Shown: positions 1 to 8,301 of the stretch, in pieces
Numbering within the stretch: the stretch's first letter is position 1
Layout of the letters: the number at the start of each line of letters is the position of its first letter
From: Pseudohalocynthiibacter aestuariivivens
Lineage (GTDB): Bacteria; Pseudomonadota; Alphaproteobacteria; Rhodobacterales; Rhodobacteraceae
Length of the DNA: 64,000 nucleotides
Assembly: GCF_018457175.1 (NCBI RefSeq)
Contig: NZ_JAGFNU010000014.1
Location: 45,526-109,525, forward strand
Direction: 5' to 3'
Made by a program: the position numbers and the translations under genes
The notes under the pieces: generated by a model
Seen by the model: only the letters and a program-made list of their open reading frames with translations
What the model was told of the DNA's origin: nothing
Database searches by the model: none

Positions 1-304
1 GCGTTGCGATCTCTTCCATGCGCTCGCCAAGTTCGGTTGGGGTGTAAACCCCGGCCTCTACAAGGTTTTGATTGAGCGAAGCAACCCACCGTTCGTAGTA
101 GCTCATCGTTTCAAATGCGTCTTCGCCCATATCCTCGAGAGCACGGCGCAGGCCATCTACGGTAAAATGTCCCTTGGCAGAGCAAAGCACCATAAGTGCG
201 TCGATACGCTTTTCCCAAAGCGCAAAGTCGTGATCTTCCTTCGGAACCGGCCCAGCGGCCTGTCCCCCCATATCGTGCCAGCGGCGTCCATCATTCTGTT
301 TCAT
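1..304 (-). CDS. Nitrile hydratase beta subunit (or NHase beta-like accessory), N-terminal part
   Basis: The reading frame starts with ATG at 304-302 and runs off the left edge, so about 101 N-terminal residues are visible. The stretch has the look of the N-terminal domain of nitrile hydratase beta: a GGxxxxGPV segment at residues 13-20, a DFALWEKR helix, and SYYERW followed by a LVEAGVYT segment (residues 68-89). In the family this subunit pairs with a Co- or Fe-binding alpha subunit to hydrate nitriles to amides. It begins 48 bases after the fliG-like gene on the same strand. The alpha subunit is not visible; beta-before-alpha order, if it follows beyond the edge, would be the arrangement usual for Co-type enzymes. 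A short stand-alone beta-like or SH3-like accessory protein is the alternative. Confidence 0.72.
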   Translation of the reverse strand, partial: MKQNDGRRWHDMGGQAAGPVPKEDHDFALWEKRIDALMVLCSAKGHFTVDGLRRALEDMGEDAFETMSYYERWVASLNQNLVEAGVYTPTELGERMEEIAT

Positions 305-352
305 GCAGTAAGGCTAAGCATAGGTTCCGGAACTGTCCAGATCACATTTTGT

Positions 353-1426
353 TCAGATTTCGTTTCTCTCGGCATCTTCTTCGATCGCAATCGTAATCTC
401 CCCGCTGGTGGCAAGTTTCTGGATCTCCGCAATGACAACACTCATTGCCGTTTCCGCAATAGGTTCTTGAACCGCACGCATATCTTCAATCATTGTCCGA
501 AGTTGGTCAGCCATACGTTTCGGCATGTTATCAAGCACATAGTCAACAACCAATCCATCGTCATTTGCCTGGGCAGCCGTCAATGCAGTTGCCAGATCTT
601 TCTGTTCTAGCCCGCGTATAATTTTTGGGATATCGCGCGCATCAATGCGTGACGGAATGTCAGCAAAGGTGAAAATGGCTTTTCGCACTCTGCTTGCAAA
701 CTCTGCGTCTGTTTCTTCCAGCCCGACCAAGACATCGTCACGCGTGGTCGAAAAGGAGGAGTTTAATATTGCACTCACGCGCTCCACAGGTTCTTCAGAG
801 AAGATAGAGACCGGACGCGCATCAATTTGGGTGACGACAGATTTTCCAATTCGTTCTAACGCATCTTTAGTGACACCACCTGTCATGGAGATCGCATAGA
901 CAATGCGTCGCGCTTTTGGACCTGGAATGAGGCCCAGTAGTTCTGCTGATTTTGCAACGTTTAACTTTGAAAGAATAACAGCACAGACCTCAACGCTTTC
1001 TTCAAAAAGGATGGATAAAAGGTCTGAGTTTTTAGTTTCCGCTATACGTTCCCACGGATCGTTTTGGCTATGTGATCCAACTCCACGCCGTAGTCGCCCG
1101 GCGGCGACGGGGCTGATTGACCCATCCAATAAGGAAAGAGCACCTTCCAGCCCGCCACTAAACGCCATCCCAACCGATTCCAGTTCTGTCAAGAATTCTT
1201 GGAGTACGTCGTGTAGCGTTTTCCTGTCTACCAGACGCAAAGCGCCAATATGTTCTGTCAGGTCGGCCTGAAGCTGTTCCGGCAGTTTTGCTAAGGAAAG
1301 TGTCGCCCCCTCACCAAGCAGGAGCCGAACAACGATTGCTGCCTTTTGTTTGCGGGTAAGATTGCTCGCCGTCGTTGGAAAGCTGGGGGCAGGGCCGCCC
1401 GAAAGTTCAGGTTGGGGGGGGCTCAT
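353..1426 (-). CDS. fliG: FliG-like flagellar motor switch protein
   Basis: Predicted 357 residues. ATG at 1426 is preferred over the upstream GTG at 1444 because GGAG lies 8 bases before it. The N-terminal TRKQKAAIVVRLL segment, a middle all-helical region, and the C-terminal block ending in the RDIPKIIRGL / QKDLATAL helices match the three-domain FliG plan; length is close to the usual 330-350. FliG sits in the C-ring and couples the stator to rotation. Two oddities are visible: the EHPQ motif of the middle domain, which contacts FliM, is replaced by ESVE (residues 143-146), and no other flagellar gene is nearby. It may be the working FliG of this lineage, which is divergent in Rhodobacterales, or a paralogue. 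Confidence 0.8.
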   Translation of the reverse strand: MSPPQPELSGGPAPSFPTTASNLTRKQKAAIVVRLLLGEGATLSLAKLPEQLQADLTEHIGALRLVDRKTLHDVLQEFLTELESVGMAFSGGLEGALSLLDGSISPVAAGRLRRGVGSHSQNDPWERIAETKNSDLLSILFEESVEVCAVILSKLNVAKSAELLGLIPGPKARRIVYAISMTGGVTKDALERIGKSVVTQIDARPVSIFSEEPVERVSAILNSSFSTTRDDVLVGLEETDAEFASRVRKAIFTFADIPSRIDARDIPKIIRGLEQKDLATALTAAQANDDGLVVDYVLDNMPKRMADQLRTMIEDMRAVQEPIAETAMSVVIAEIQKLATSGEITIAIEEDAERNEI

Positions 1427-1501
1427 GGGGTCTCTCCGGTTCACGTCGCGGTATATTGGCAGCGAAGCGTTAAGAGACCCCTTAAAACGTTTCTAAGTGA
1501 C

Positions 1502-2809
1502 CTAGTCCTTGCCGAAGACTCGCGCAAATATCGTATCGACATGTTTGGTATGATAGCCAAGGTCGAATTTGTCTTCGATTTCTTCTGCACTTAGCGCTTT
1601 TAGAACATCCGCATCACCCAGTAGCTCTGTCTTGAAATCTTTACCTTCTTCCCAGACTTTCATCGCGTTTTTTTGCACGAGCTTGTAGCTGTCTTCGCGG
1701 CTGACACCGGCTTGCGTCAGGGCCAGCAGAACACGCTGAGACATAACCAGGCCACGGAATTTATTCATATTGGCGAGCATGTTGTCGGGATAGATCACCA
1801 GCTTGTCTATGACCATGGTCAGGCGCGCGAGTGCGAAGTCGAGCGTAATGGTGGTGTCAGGTCCGATATTGCGTTCAACGGATGAGTGCGAAATATCGCG
1901 TTCGTGCCAGAGCGCAACATTCTCCATCGCGGGAACAACCGCCATGCGGACAAGGCGCGCAAGACCGGTAAGGTTTTCGGTCAACACAGGGTTGCGTTTG
2001 TGCGGCATCGCGGATGATCCCTTTTGCCCTTTTGAGAAAAACTCCTCGGCCTCAAGCACTTCGGTGCGCTGCATATGGCGGATTTCGATGGAGACATTCT
2101 CGATTGAACTCGCAACCACCCCAAGGGCTGCAAAGAACGCCGCGTGACGGTCGCGCGGAATGACCTGAGTTGAAATTGGTTCTGGTTCCAATCCCAGTTT
2201 CGCGCAGACGTGTTCTTCTACCGCAGGATCAATATTTGCGAATGTGCCAACAGCACCCGAAATTGCACCAGTCGCAATCTCTTTCCTCGCCTTCTTCAAC
2301 CGGTTCAGGTTGCGGTCCATCTCTGCATAGAACCGCGCGAAGGTCAGGCCCATTGTTGTTGGTTCGGCATGAATTCCGTGGGACCGGCCGATGCGCACCG
2401 TATCCTTGTGCTCATAGGCGCGGCGCTTCAGGGCGGCGAGCAATTTGACCATATCTTCGATCAGAATATCGGTCGCCTTGACAAGCTGCACGTTGAAACA
2501 GGTATCCAGCACATCGGAACTGGTCATCCCCTGATGAACAAAACGCGCGTCATCGCTTCCGACATGTTCCGCGAGATGCGTAAGAAAGGCGATAACGTCG
2601 TGTTTTGTCACGGCCTCAATCTCGTCGATCCGCGCTACATCAAATTCCACGTCCTTGGCTTTCCAGACGGCGTCAGCATTCGCGCGCGGGATCACACCCA
2701 GATCGGCCTGTGCGTCGCAGGCATGTGCCTCGATCTCATACCAGATGCGGAATTTGGTTTCTGGCGACCAGATGGCAACCATTTCAGGGCGGGAATAACG
2801 GGGGATCAT
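1502..2809 (-). CDS. purB: Adenylosuccinate lyase
   Basis: 435 residues, full length for the bacterial enzyme. It catalyses two steps of purine synthesis: SAICAR to AICAR plus fumarate, and adenylosuccinate to AMP plus fumarate. The fumarase/aspartase superfamily signature GSSAMPHKRNP is present at about two thirds of the chain, with the catalytic serine loop; the N-terminal MIPRYSRPEM and the KHDVIAFL and GMTSSDV segments are also typical. The start at 2809 follows an AAGG ribosome binding site. The gene stands 57 bases upstream of the fliG-like GTG on the same strand, so co-transcription is possible but functionally unexplained. Confidence 0.97.
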   Translation of the reverse strand: MIPRYSRPEMVAIWSPETKFRIWYEIEAHACDAQADLGVIPRANADAVWKAKDVEFDVARIDEIEAVTKHDVIAFLTHLAEHVGSDDARFVHQGMTSSDVLDTCFNVQLVKATDILIEDMVKLLAALKRRAYEHKDTVRIGRSHGIHAEPTTMGLTFARFYAEMDRNLNRLKKARKEIATGAISGAVGTFANIDPAVEEHVCAKLGLEPEPISTQVIPRDRHAAFFAALGVVASSIENVSIEIRHMQRTEVLEAEEFFSKGQKGSSAMPHKRNPVLTENLTGLARLVRMAVVPAMENVALWHERDISHSSVERNIGPDTTITLDFALARLTMVIDKLVIYPDNMLANMNKFRGLVMSQRVLLALTQAGVSREDSYKLVQKNAMKVWEEGKDFKTELLGDADVLKALSAEEIEDKFDLGYHTKHVDTIFARVFGKD

Positions 2810-2890
2810 GTTAAAGGCCTTTTGAATTGAGACAGGGCGCGGGTTCTCTTAGACTGACGCGGTGTCTACAGCAAGCACCCCGGAGGTCCC

Positions 2891-3223
2891 ATGCGGCGCG
2901 CTGTCCTTATTTTCTCGATTATTTGGCCTGCGGTTGCCCTTGCCGAAAACTGGGAACCACTTGAAGCAGAAGGTATCAAAAAGGCGCTGATCGACAAAGG
3001 CATAACTTATGAGGCCGCAACACAGTATTTTTATGCCTCTGGTCGAACCCTATATAATGCAGGCGCAGATAGTTGGGGATACTGGCGTGTTGAAGAAGAC
3101 CGCTATTGCTCTCAGTGGCCACCCAGTGACCTTTGGGCATGCTATGATATGGAAATATCTGGTCAGAGTATTCGGTTTCTGGGGGAACATGGGTATATCA
3201 CTATCGGAGTCCTGGCGGAGTGA
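2891..3223 (+). CDS. Small secreted protein, function unknown
   Basis: 110 residues. A signal peptide is visible (basic MRR, hydrophobic core, ALA-E cleavage site near residue 18). The mature part contains a WGYWRVEEDRYC segment and a second cysteine (LWACYD), which suggests one disulfide in a small beta-rich periplasmic domain. Related short proteins in roseobacters are often mislabelled dihydrodipicolinate reductase; nothing in the sequence supports that enzyme. A strong GGAGG lies 5 bases before the ATG. Its stop codon overlaps the GTG start proposed for the next gene. Confidence 0.75.
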   Translation: MRRAVLIFSIIWPAVALAENWEPLEAEGIKKALIDKGITYEAATQYFYASGRTLYNAGADSWGYWRVEEDRYCSQWPPSDLWACYDMEISGQSIRFLGEHGYITIGVLAE

Positions 3224-3657
3224 GAAGGGGGCCAAAGCAGCTTATGGATTTTTGCGGCTCCTGGTGGTTAGGTCGTGAGATAATCGACCTAAAAACCGGG
3301 CTGCGGGGATATATGGATGGAATGGCAACATTTGAACCCGACAGTTCGTCGCTTCGGTACATCGAAGTCGGGCGTTTGGTCTATGCAGGGCAACCTCAAT
3401 TGCGGGCGTCGCGTCGGTATTGGTGGCAACCACGCCCCGGTGGCATTGATATCTGTTTTGACAATGGGCAATTCTTTCATCGCCTTGATATAACGCAACG
3501 CACCACAAAGGCAGAACACGTATGTGCTGAGGATACTTATAACGTATTGTATGACTTTTCGGAGTGGCCAGTCTGGTCAGCCACATGGCATGTTGCCGGA
3601 CCGCGAAAACTCTACACTATGACATCCAGCTATTACGCCGCAGGTGATATCGGTTAA
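3220..3657 (+). CDS. DUF6314 family protein
   Basis: 145 residues from a GTG that overlaps the preceding stop, or 137 from ATG at 3244; the choice is open because both have purine-rich stretches upstream. The pattern is that of DUF6314: a DFxGxW opening, a G-rich strand with FEP, then Y-x-E-x-GRL, RRYWW, FHRLD, a cysteine-containing C-x-DTYNVLYDF strand and a terminal GPRKxYTMTSxY. The family is a small lipocalin-like beta-barrel of unknown ligand. Translational coupling to the secreted protein upstream suggests a shared transcript, but no shared role is known. Confidence 0.78.
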   Translation: MRRGPKQLMDFCGSWWLGREIIDLKTGLRGYMDGMATFEPDSSSLRYIEVGRLVYAGQPQLRASRRYWWQPRPGGIDICFDNGQFFHRLDITQRTTKAEHVCAEDTYNVLYDFSEWPVWSATWHVAGPRKLYTMTSSYYAAGDIG

Positions 3658-3667
3658 GGCGTTTTGC

Positions 3668-4885
3668 CTACGCCGTGGCTAAAGAGGTTTCGATCTCTGA
3701 ACTGCTTTCAAGCGTTTTGTGCACCGGGCATTTATCAGCAATTTCCAGCAATCTTTGTCGCTGATCATCTGTCAGGTTGCCAGTCAGGTGAATTTTTCGT
3801 TGAAAGGTGTCGATCTTAGTGTTGGCGCCATTGCCCGCATCCTGGGCATGAACCTTGTCGTGCGTTACATCCACACTGACGTGTTCCAGCGGCCATTCTT
3901 TTCTACGCGCGTACATGCGGATTATCATCGATGTGCAGGCCCCAAGACCCGCAGCCAGATAGCCGTAGGGCGACATGCCTTTGTTGGTGCCACCATAGGC
4001 TAGTGGTTCATCCGCAACAGTATGATGAAGCGGGCCAGCGTTCACATCCTGCAAGAAACCTTCGGGATCAGCCTCTGCTACGCGAACCACACCCTCAGGG
4101 GCACCTATTGGGGGTGCAGGCGGGCGCAGGTCCATGTAGCGGCCTGCCCAAGCTGCGATCACCTCGGCCGCATATTCCGCATCTGCCGAATTGGTTATCA
4201 GATGATCCGCATTGTCGAGCGTGACAAAGCTTTTCGGATGACGCGCTGCGGTGAAAATTTGCGTTGCGTTTTCGACGCCAACAATTGTGTCGCGCGGGGC
4301 GTGCATAACAAGCAAAGCGCGTTTCAGCCCGGCGATGGCGGGTGCCAGGTTTTCGGCGGCGACATCTTCAACAAACGCGCGCCCGATGCGAAAGGGGCGT
4401 CCGCCAAGGTTAACTTCGGCGGTGCCTTCGGCTTGTATTTTCGGCAAGGCATCAGCGAAATTATGCGTGACGTGACCGGGGTCAAACGGTGCACCCAAGG
4501 TTACAACAGCTTTTACACTTGGCAGCGAATCTGCAGCACGTAAAACCGCAGCTCCGCCAAGAGAATGACCAATCAACATCCCCGGAGCCATGTCCCGCTC
4601 TTTCAGATAGTTGGACGCTGCAACAAGATCAGAAACGTTCGAACTGAACGAGGTATTTTCAAATTCACCTTCCGAATGCCCAAGACCGGTGAAATCAAAG
4701 CGCAAGACAGCAATGCCCATTCCCGCGAGCCGCCCTGCAATCCTGCGTGCTGCGGGAATATCTTTTGAGCACGTAAAACAATGTGCAAATAAAGCGGTTC
4801 CCAGATGTGGTCCGTCTGGTAGATCCAGCCTGGCGGCAAGTTTAATGCCTGAATGTCCCGTAAAAGTCACGCGCTCGGTCGCCAT
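3668..4885 (-). CDS. Alpha/beta hydrolase fused to an OsmC-like domain
   Basis: 405 residues in two domains. Residues 1-250 are an alpha/beta hydrolase with nucleophile elbow GHSLGG (Ser108), a likely acid Asp in APRDTIVG and His in NADHLI. Residues from about 265 to the end are OsmC/Ohr-like, with the two redox cysteines in GLGACTS and KCPVHK. OsmC proteins reduce organic hydroperoxides using paired cysteines; the hydrolase half would act on an ester or thioester. This fusion is a recognised bacterial architecture, so it is not a local assembly error. The start has a GGAA ribosome binding site. The ends of this gene and the upstream DUF6314 gene converge 10 bases apart. Confidence 0.92.
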   Translation of the reverse strand: MATERVTFTGHSGIKLAARLDLPDGPHLGTALFAHCFTCSKDIPAARRIAGRLAGMGIAVLRFDFTGLGHSEGEFENTSFSSNVSDLVAASNYLKERDMAPGMLIGHSLGGAAVLRAADSLPSVKAVVTLGAPFDPGHVTHNFADALPKIQAEGTAEVNLGGRPFRIGRAFVEDVAAENLAPAIAGLKRALLVMHAPRDTIVGVENATQIFTAARHPKSFVTLDNADHLITNSADAEYAAEVIAAWAGRYMDLRPPAPPIGAPEGVVRVAEADPEGFLQDVNAGPLHHTVADEPLAYGGTNKGMSPYGYLAAGLGACTSMIIRMYARRKEWPLEHVSVDVTHDKVHAQDAGNGANTKIDTFQRKIHLTGNLTDDQRQRLLEIADKCPVHKTLESSSEIETSLATA

Positions 4886-5057
4886 TGGGATTCCTTTCTA
4901 TCTGCCCGCACAAATTGGGCTGCAACCGCATTTAACACAAGGTATGTCACGGTTGCGTAACATGAAGGTGAGGGTGTGTGACTGAATTGCGGTTGTCGCC
5001 TTTATTGACTATGTCAATGTCATACGCGATTGGCTTTCGTATGATCAGAGGTTTTGA

Positions 5058-5957
5058 ATGTTAAGATTTTTGGGTGTCGCGCTGTGTTTGTCACCAGTTC
5101 TGCCTTTGGTACTGGGTCTGACTGGTGGTCTTCATCCAATTGGCGATTCTTTTGCGGTTTTCCGTTGGCATTTCGCCGTTTTGACCGGCCTTGGTGCTTT
5201 GATATTATTCACCATGAGCTGGAAATGGCTAAAGGGTGTTGCCGCTGTCTGGTTTGGTGTGGCGATCTTTTTTGGCACAGGTGTCCTTTGGGCCGGGCTC
5301 GAACATCGAGTATCGGAAGAGGCAAAATACAGTCTCTACCAGAAAAACCTGTCCTTTCGTTTGGCTGACAAGCAAGCTGTTGTCTCCGATATCTTACAGC
5401 ATAACCCGGATTTCGTGACGCTTCAGGAGGTCAATGAAGCGAATACCGAAGTGCTGTCAGCATTGGCTGGGCAATATCAAAGCCAACTCACGTGCGGGTT
5501 TTTATGGGTGGGGGCCGTTAGCGTTGCGTCGCGCTGGCCGATGGTTGAAGGGAGCGAGCGTTGTATTGAGCGTTTGGGCGCGGTTGCGATACAGGTGATA
5601 ACCGCTGATGGGCCTCTCTGGCTTGTTTCGGTACACCTGCACTGGCCGTATCCTCATACCCAGGCCCGACAGATTGAACGGCTTCGGCCATTTCTGAATG
5701 GGCTTGACGGGAGGGTCGTTGTTGGTGGAGATTTCAACATGGTACCGTGGTCCTACGCCATGCATTCTCTGCTGGATTTAACGGAAACGGAGCGGGCAGG
5801 TGCTGTAAGTTACACCTATTCGCTCTTTAATGGTTTTCTTGAATTGCCGATCGATCACGTTTTGGTCCCGGCGACTGAAGGACAGGAAACACGCACACAG
5901 CTTCGACCACTTCTTGGGTCGGATCATATGGGCATTTTGGCGCGGTTTAAACTTTAA
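5058..5957 (+). CDS. Membrane-anchored endonuclease/exonuclease/phosphatase family protein
   Basis: 299 residues. The first 80 hold about three hydrophobic segments (roughly 5-25, 33-55, 60-80). The rest carries the EEP fold motifs in order: QKNLSF, TLQEV (metal-binding Glu), SVHLHWP, GGDFNMVPWS (catalytic Asp and Asn), PIDHVL and GSDHMGI (catalytic His). Family members cleave phosphodiester or phosphomonoester bonds in nucleic acids, inositol phosphates or lipids. The membrane anchor with an outward-facing domain argues against a DNA-repair nuclease. A GAGG precedes the start by 6 bases. It ends about 100 bases from the convergent dddP gene. Confidence 0.88.
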   Translation: MLRFLGVALCLSPVLPLVLGLTGGLHPIGDSFAVFRWHFAVLTGLGALILFTMSWKWLKGVAAVWFGVAIFFGTGVLWAGLEHRVSEEAKYSLYQKNLSFRLADKQAVVSDILQHNPDFVTLQEVNEANTEVLSALAGQYQSQLTCGFLWVGAVSVASRWPMVEGSERCIERLGAVAIQVITADGPLWLVSVHLHWPYPHTQARQIERLRPFLNGLDGRVVVGGDFNMVPWSYAMHSLLDLTETERAGAVSYTYSLFNGFLELPIDHVLVPATEGQETRTQLRPLLGSDHMGILARFKL

Positions 5958-6056
5958 CTACGTTGTTTTAGCTTATGATTTAAAACGATATATTGTTAAC
6001 TACGTGAGCATTTTCGCTGAACAGGTTTAGCAGGATCAAAGGTTGCTCTGATCTGC

Positions 6057-7385
6057 TTAAAAATACCCCATCAAGCGCGAGTCAAAGGGATAAGTCGTCA
6101 GGTTTTCAAAACCGTCCTCTGTAATCAAGACCTGATCTTCGAGCTTGATTGAAAAATCACCGTCTTCCGGGCTAACCAATGCTTCAGAGCAAAGCACCAT
6201 CCCGGCCTCCAGTTCATATTCAAAGGCTCCTTCAACGAATTGGTCTGGATAAGCAATCAGGGGCCATTCGTCGCACAACCCGACTCCATGCATTAAACAG
6301 CCGTATTTTTGTTTTTGAAACTGTTCGTCAAGCTTGTGACAGTTGTGCGTAAGATCACGCATCTGGACACCTGGTTTCAGCATTTCCATGTTTGTCATGA
6401 TGTGTTCATGGGCGTGTTGCATGGCGTAAACCATGTCCGGGCGGGGGTCCGCGTCACCGACCCACCAACTGCGCGAAATATCAACACAGATTCCGTAGGA
6501 GCCGATCAGGTCAGTGTCAAATGAAAGAATTTCGTTGTTCTGAAGGATACGTGGGCCACATTCCTGAAACCACGGGTTGGTGCGTGGACCCGTGGACAGA
6601 AGCCGGGTTTCGATCCATTCGCCGCCCCGCTTGATGTTTTCAGCATGAAGGACAGCCCAGATTTCATCTTCGCTCATTCCGGGTTCACAAGCGCGTTCCA
6701 TCTCTGCCACAGCATTTTCACAGGCGATCGAGGCGCAGCGCATTGCCAGAATCTCGTCCGGGCCTTTGACTGAGCGGGCCTTTTCGGTCAGTTCCTCGCC
6801 TTCCATGACTTCAAACCCCTGTGCAACAAGGGCGCGGTTTCCGTGAATTGTCGGTTTGTCGACACCAAGCCGCATGTTTCCGCAGGAATGTTTTTCGATC
6901 AGAATACGCACTTCGTTTGAAAAGGCATCAGCCGCCACATCCACCTTGTCGCCCCGGTCAAAGTAAAACAGGTCCGCGCCAGAGCGCTGCTCGCGCACCA
7001 ATGGGTTGAATTTGCTGAGGAAAGGGGAATTCTTGTAGTCCCAGATCACCATATACCCATCCGCGCAAACCAGCACCGCACGAAAGGAATTATGTGTATT
7101 CCAAAGCTGCATATTAGTGCTGTCGGTTGCGTAGCGGATGTTCATCGGATCAAACATCAAAACGCCGCCGTAGTCTCGGGCATTGATGTGGCTTACCAAT
7201 CGTTGGAGCCTGTAAGCACGCATCTTTTCAAGGTTGGGCAGAACAAGTTCCGCTGCTTCCCATTCGCGAAAGGCAAGTTGCGTCGGCCCAATTTCGACCC
7301 GGTCATTGTCATTTGGAGAACCGTCAGGCAGTTTGTCGCCGCGTGTTGGGTCGATCTTTCTTCTTTCGCGATAATGCGTGTTCAT
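6057..7385 (-). CDS. dddP: Dimethylsulfoniopropionate lyase DddP
   Basis: 442 residues from ATG 7385, chosen because it has GGAG upstream and gives the known N-terminus (MNTHYRERRKIDP). The open frame extends 64 codons further but that part looks non-coding. DddP cleaves DMSP to dimethyl sulfide and acrylate and has the M24 creatinase/aminopeptidase fold. The six metal ligands described for the Ruegeria enzyme are all present at Asp290, Asp292, Asp302, His366, Glu401 and Glu416, each shifted by five residues. The WNTHN, DYKNSPFL, FDRGD and CDEWP segments are characteristic of DddP and separate it from ordinary Xaa-Pro peptidases. It is divergent from a DUF3445 gene, with a palindrome in between. 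No acrylate-use genes are adjacent. Confidence 0.95.
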   Translation of the reverse strand: MNTHYRERRKIDPTRGDKLPDGSPNDNDRVEIGPTQLAFREWEAAELVLPNLEKMRAYRLQRLVSHINARDYGGVLMFDPMNIRYATDSTNMQLWNTHNSFRAVLVCADGYMVIWDYKNSPFLSKFNPLVREQRSGADLFYFDRGDKVDVAADAFSNEVRILIEKHSCGNMRLGVDKPTIHGNRALVAQGFEVMEGEELTEKARSVKGPDEILAMRCASIACENAVAEMERACEPGMSEDEIWAVLHAENIKRGGEWIETRLLSTGPRTNPWFQECGPRILQNNEILSFDTDLIGSYGICVDISRSWWVGDADPRPDMVYAMQHAHEHIMTNMEMLKPGVQMRDLTHNCHKLDEQFQKQKYGCLMHGVGLCDEWPLIAYPDQFVEGAFEYELEAGMVLCSEALVSPEDGDFSIKLEDQVLITEDGFENLTTYPFDSRLMGYF

Positions 7386-7446
7386 AGCTTTGGCTCCGTC
7401 GGTGCTGGCAAAACGATGAAATGCTTTCCCCGCATTGTCCTGCCTG

Positions 7447-7472
7447 AAACCGACCAAAACAGGGGTCGGTTT
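7447..7472. promoter_or_regulatory. Perfect 9-bp inverted repeat in the dddP / DUF3445 divergent region
   Basis: AAACCGACC at 7447-7455 and GGTCGGTTT at 7464-7472 are exact inverted copies separated by 8 bases. They lie 62 bases upstream of the dddP start and 23 bases upstream of the DUF3445 start, within 109 bases of otherwise non-coding DNA. Position and symmetry suit an operator for a dimeric regulator. A small hairpin in a leader RNA is the other reading, although there is no U-run. Confidence 0.5.
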
Positions 7473-7494
7473 TGGTATAATAGGGCAGTTTTTG

Positions 7495-8301
7495 ATGGAA
7501 GAAGACGAATTGGTTTTACAGGAAAGACTTCCATTTGCGCCTTGGCTTGATGCGCGAGCGCGCAAATTGCCGGGCATTATGCCGCTCGAGCGCCCTGTTT
7601 GGCTGACGATCGACGAGGCTTACAAGGGGCAACTGAAGCTAAAAGAAAAACTGTTGAAACACCGTTTTGATGAAGTTCATGCTGTATCAACCTCGGCGAT
7701 GCCTGCAGCGCGAGAATTGCTGGATGTTGTCGTTTCTGAATTGTCAAAAATATCCGGTTTTGAAGTCGGGGATAGGTTTGTTATCCGACCGGATGGCGCC
7801 CGCGTCGATTGTTTAAAAGAACAACCGCTTGTGACATTGAGCAAACTTGTTCAGGAAGATTTTGTTATCCTTGAAAAACAGGACGACGAACATGTCATAA
7901 CAGGCGCACTTTTGTGTTTTCCAGCCAGTTGGACCTTGTCACAGAAATTCCTGAAGCCTCTGGTCGCGGTTCATCAACCTGTCGAGTCGTATGACACAAA
8001 CATCGCCAAACGTGTGCAGCGTCTTTTTGACGGCATAAAGGTTGGTCGCCCGATCTGGCGTGCAAATGCATTACACTATCATGATCCGGCCCTTTTTCAG
8101 CCGCGACTTGAAGAAGCTCCGAGGCAAAGGCCGAAAGGGCGTGCAAAGTATCTGCGTTCGGAACGGCAGACATTGGTGCGTCTACCCAAAACAAATACAG
8201 TTGTTTTCGCGATCCACACCTGCCTTGTTCGGTATGAGAACCTTACGCAGGAACAGAAAAACGGCTTACTCTGCTTTCAGATTGACGAGGTGGGCATATG
8301 A
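7495..8301 (+). CDS. DUF3445 protein, haem-dependent oxidative N-demethylase-like
   Basis: 268 residues from ATG 7495. The open frame extends upstream to 7435, but residue alignment with the family begins at the LQERLPFAPWLD segment. Diagnostic stretches are PFAPW, VDCLKEQPLVTLSKLVQED, GALLCFPASWTLSQKF, VESYD, RVQRLFDGI, RPIWRANAL, YLRSERQTL and an aliphatic FAIHT segment. DUF3445 includes subunits related to bacterial dimethylamine monooxygenase and fungal haem N-demethylases, which oxidatively remove methyl groups from amines. Its stop overlaps the start of the next gene by 4 bases (ATGA), so the two are almost certainly translated together. A TATAAT hexamer lies at 7476-7481, though only 13 bases before the start. 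Confidence 0.85.
   Translation: MEEDELVLQERLPFAPWLDARARKLPGIMPLERPVWLTIDEAYKGQLKLKEKLLKHRFDEVHAVSTSAMPAARELLDVVVSELSKISGFEVGDRFVIRPDGARVDCLKEQPLVTLSKLVQEDFVILEKQDDEHVITGALLCFPASWTLSQKFLKPLVAVHQPVESYDTNIAKRVQRLFDGIKVGRPIWRANALHYHDPALFQPRLEEAPRQRPKGRAKYLRSERQTLVRLPKTNTVVFAIHTCLVRYENLTQEQKNGLLCFQIDEVGI

Noticed and set aside
68..610. 180-residue plus-strand frame at the left edge
   Set aside because: It is antisense to the NHase beta-like and fliG-like genes, both of which show family motifs.
7476..7481. TATAAT as the -10 box of the DUF3445 operon
   Set aside because: It would leave a leader of about 7 bases and no matching -35 box is seen at the right distance; kept only as a remark.
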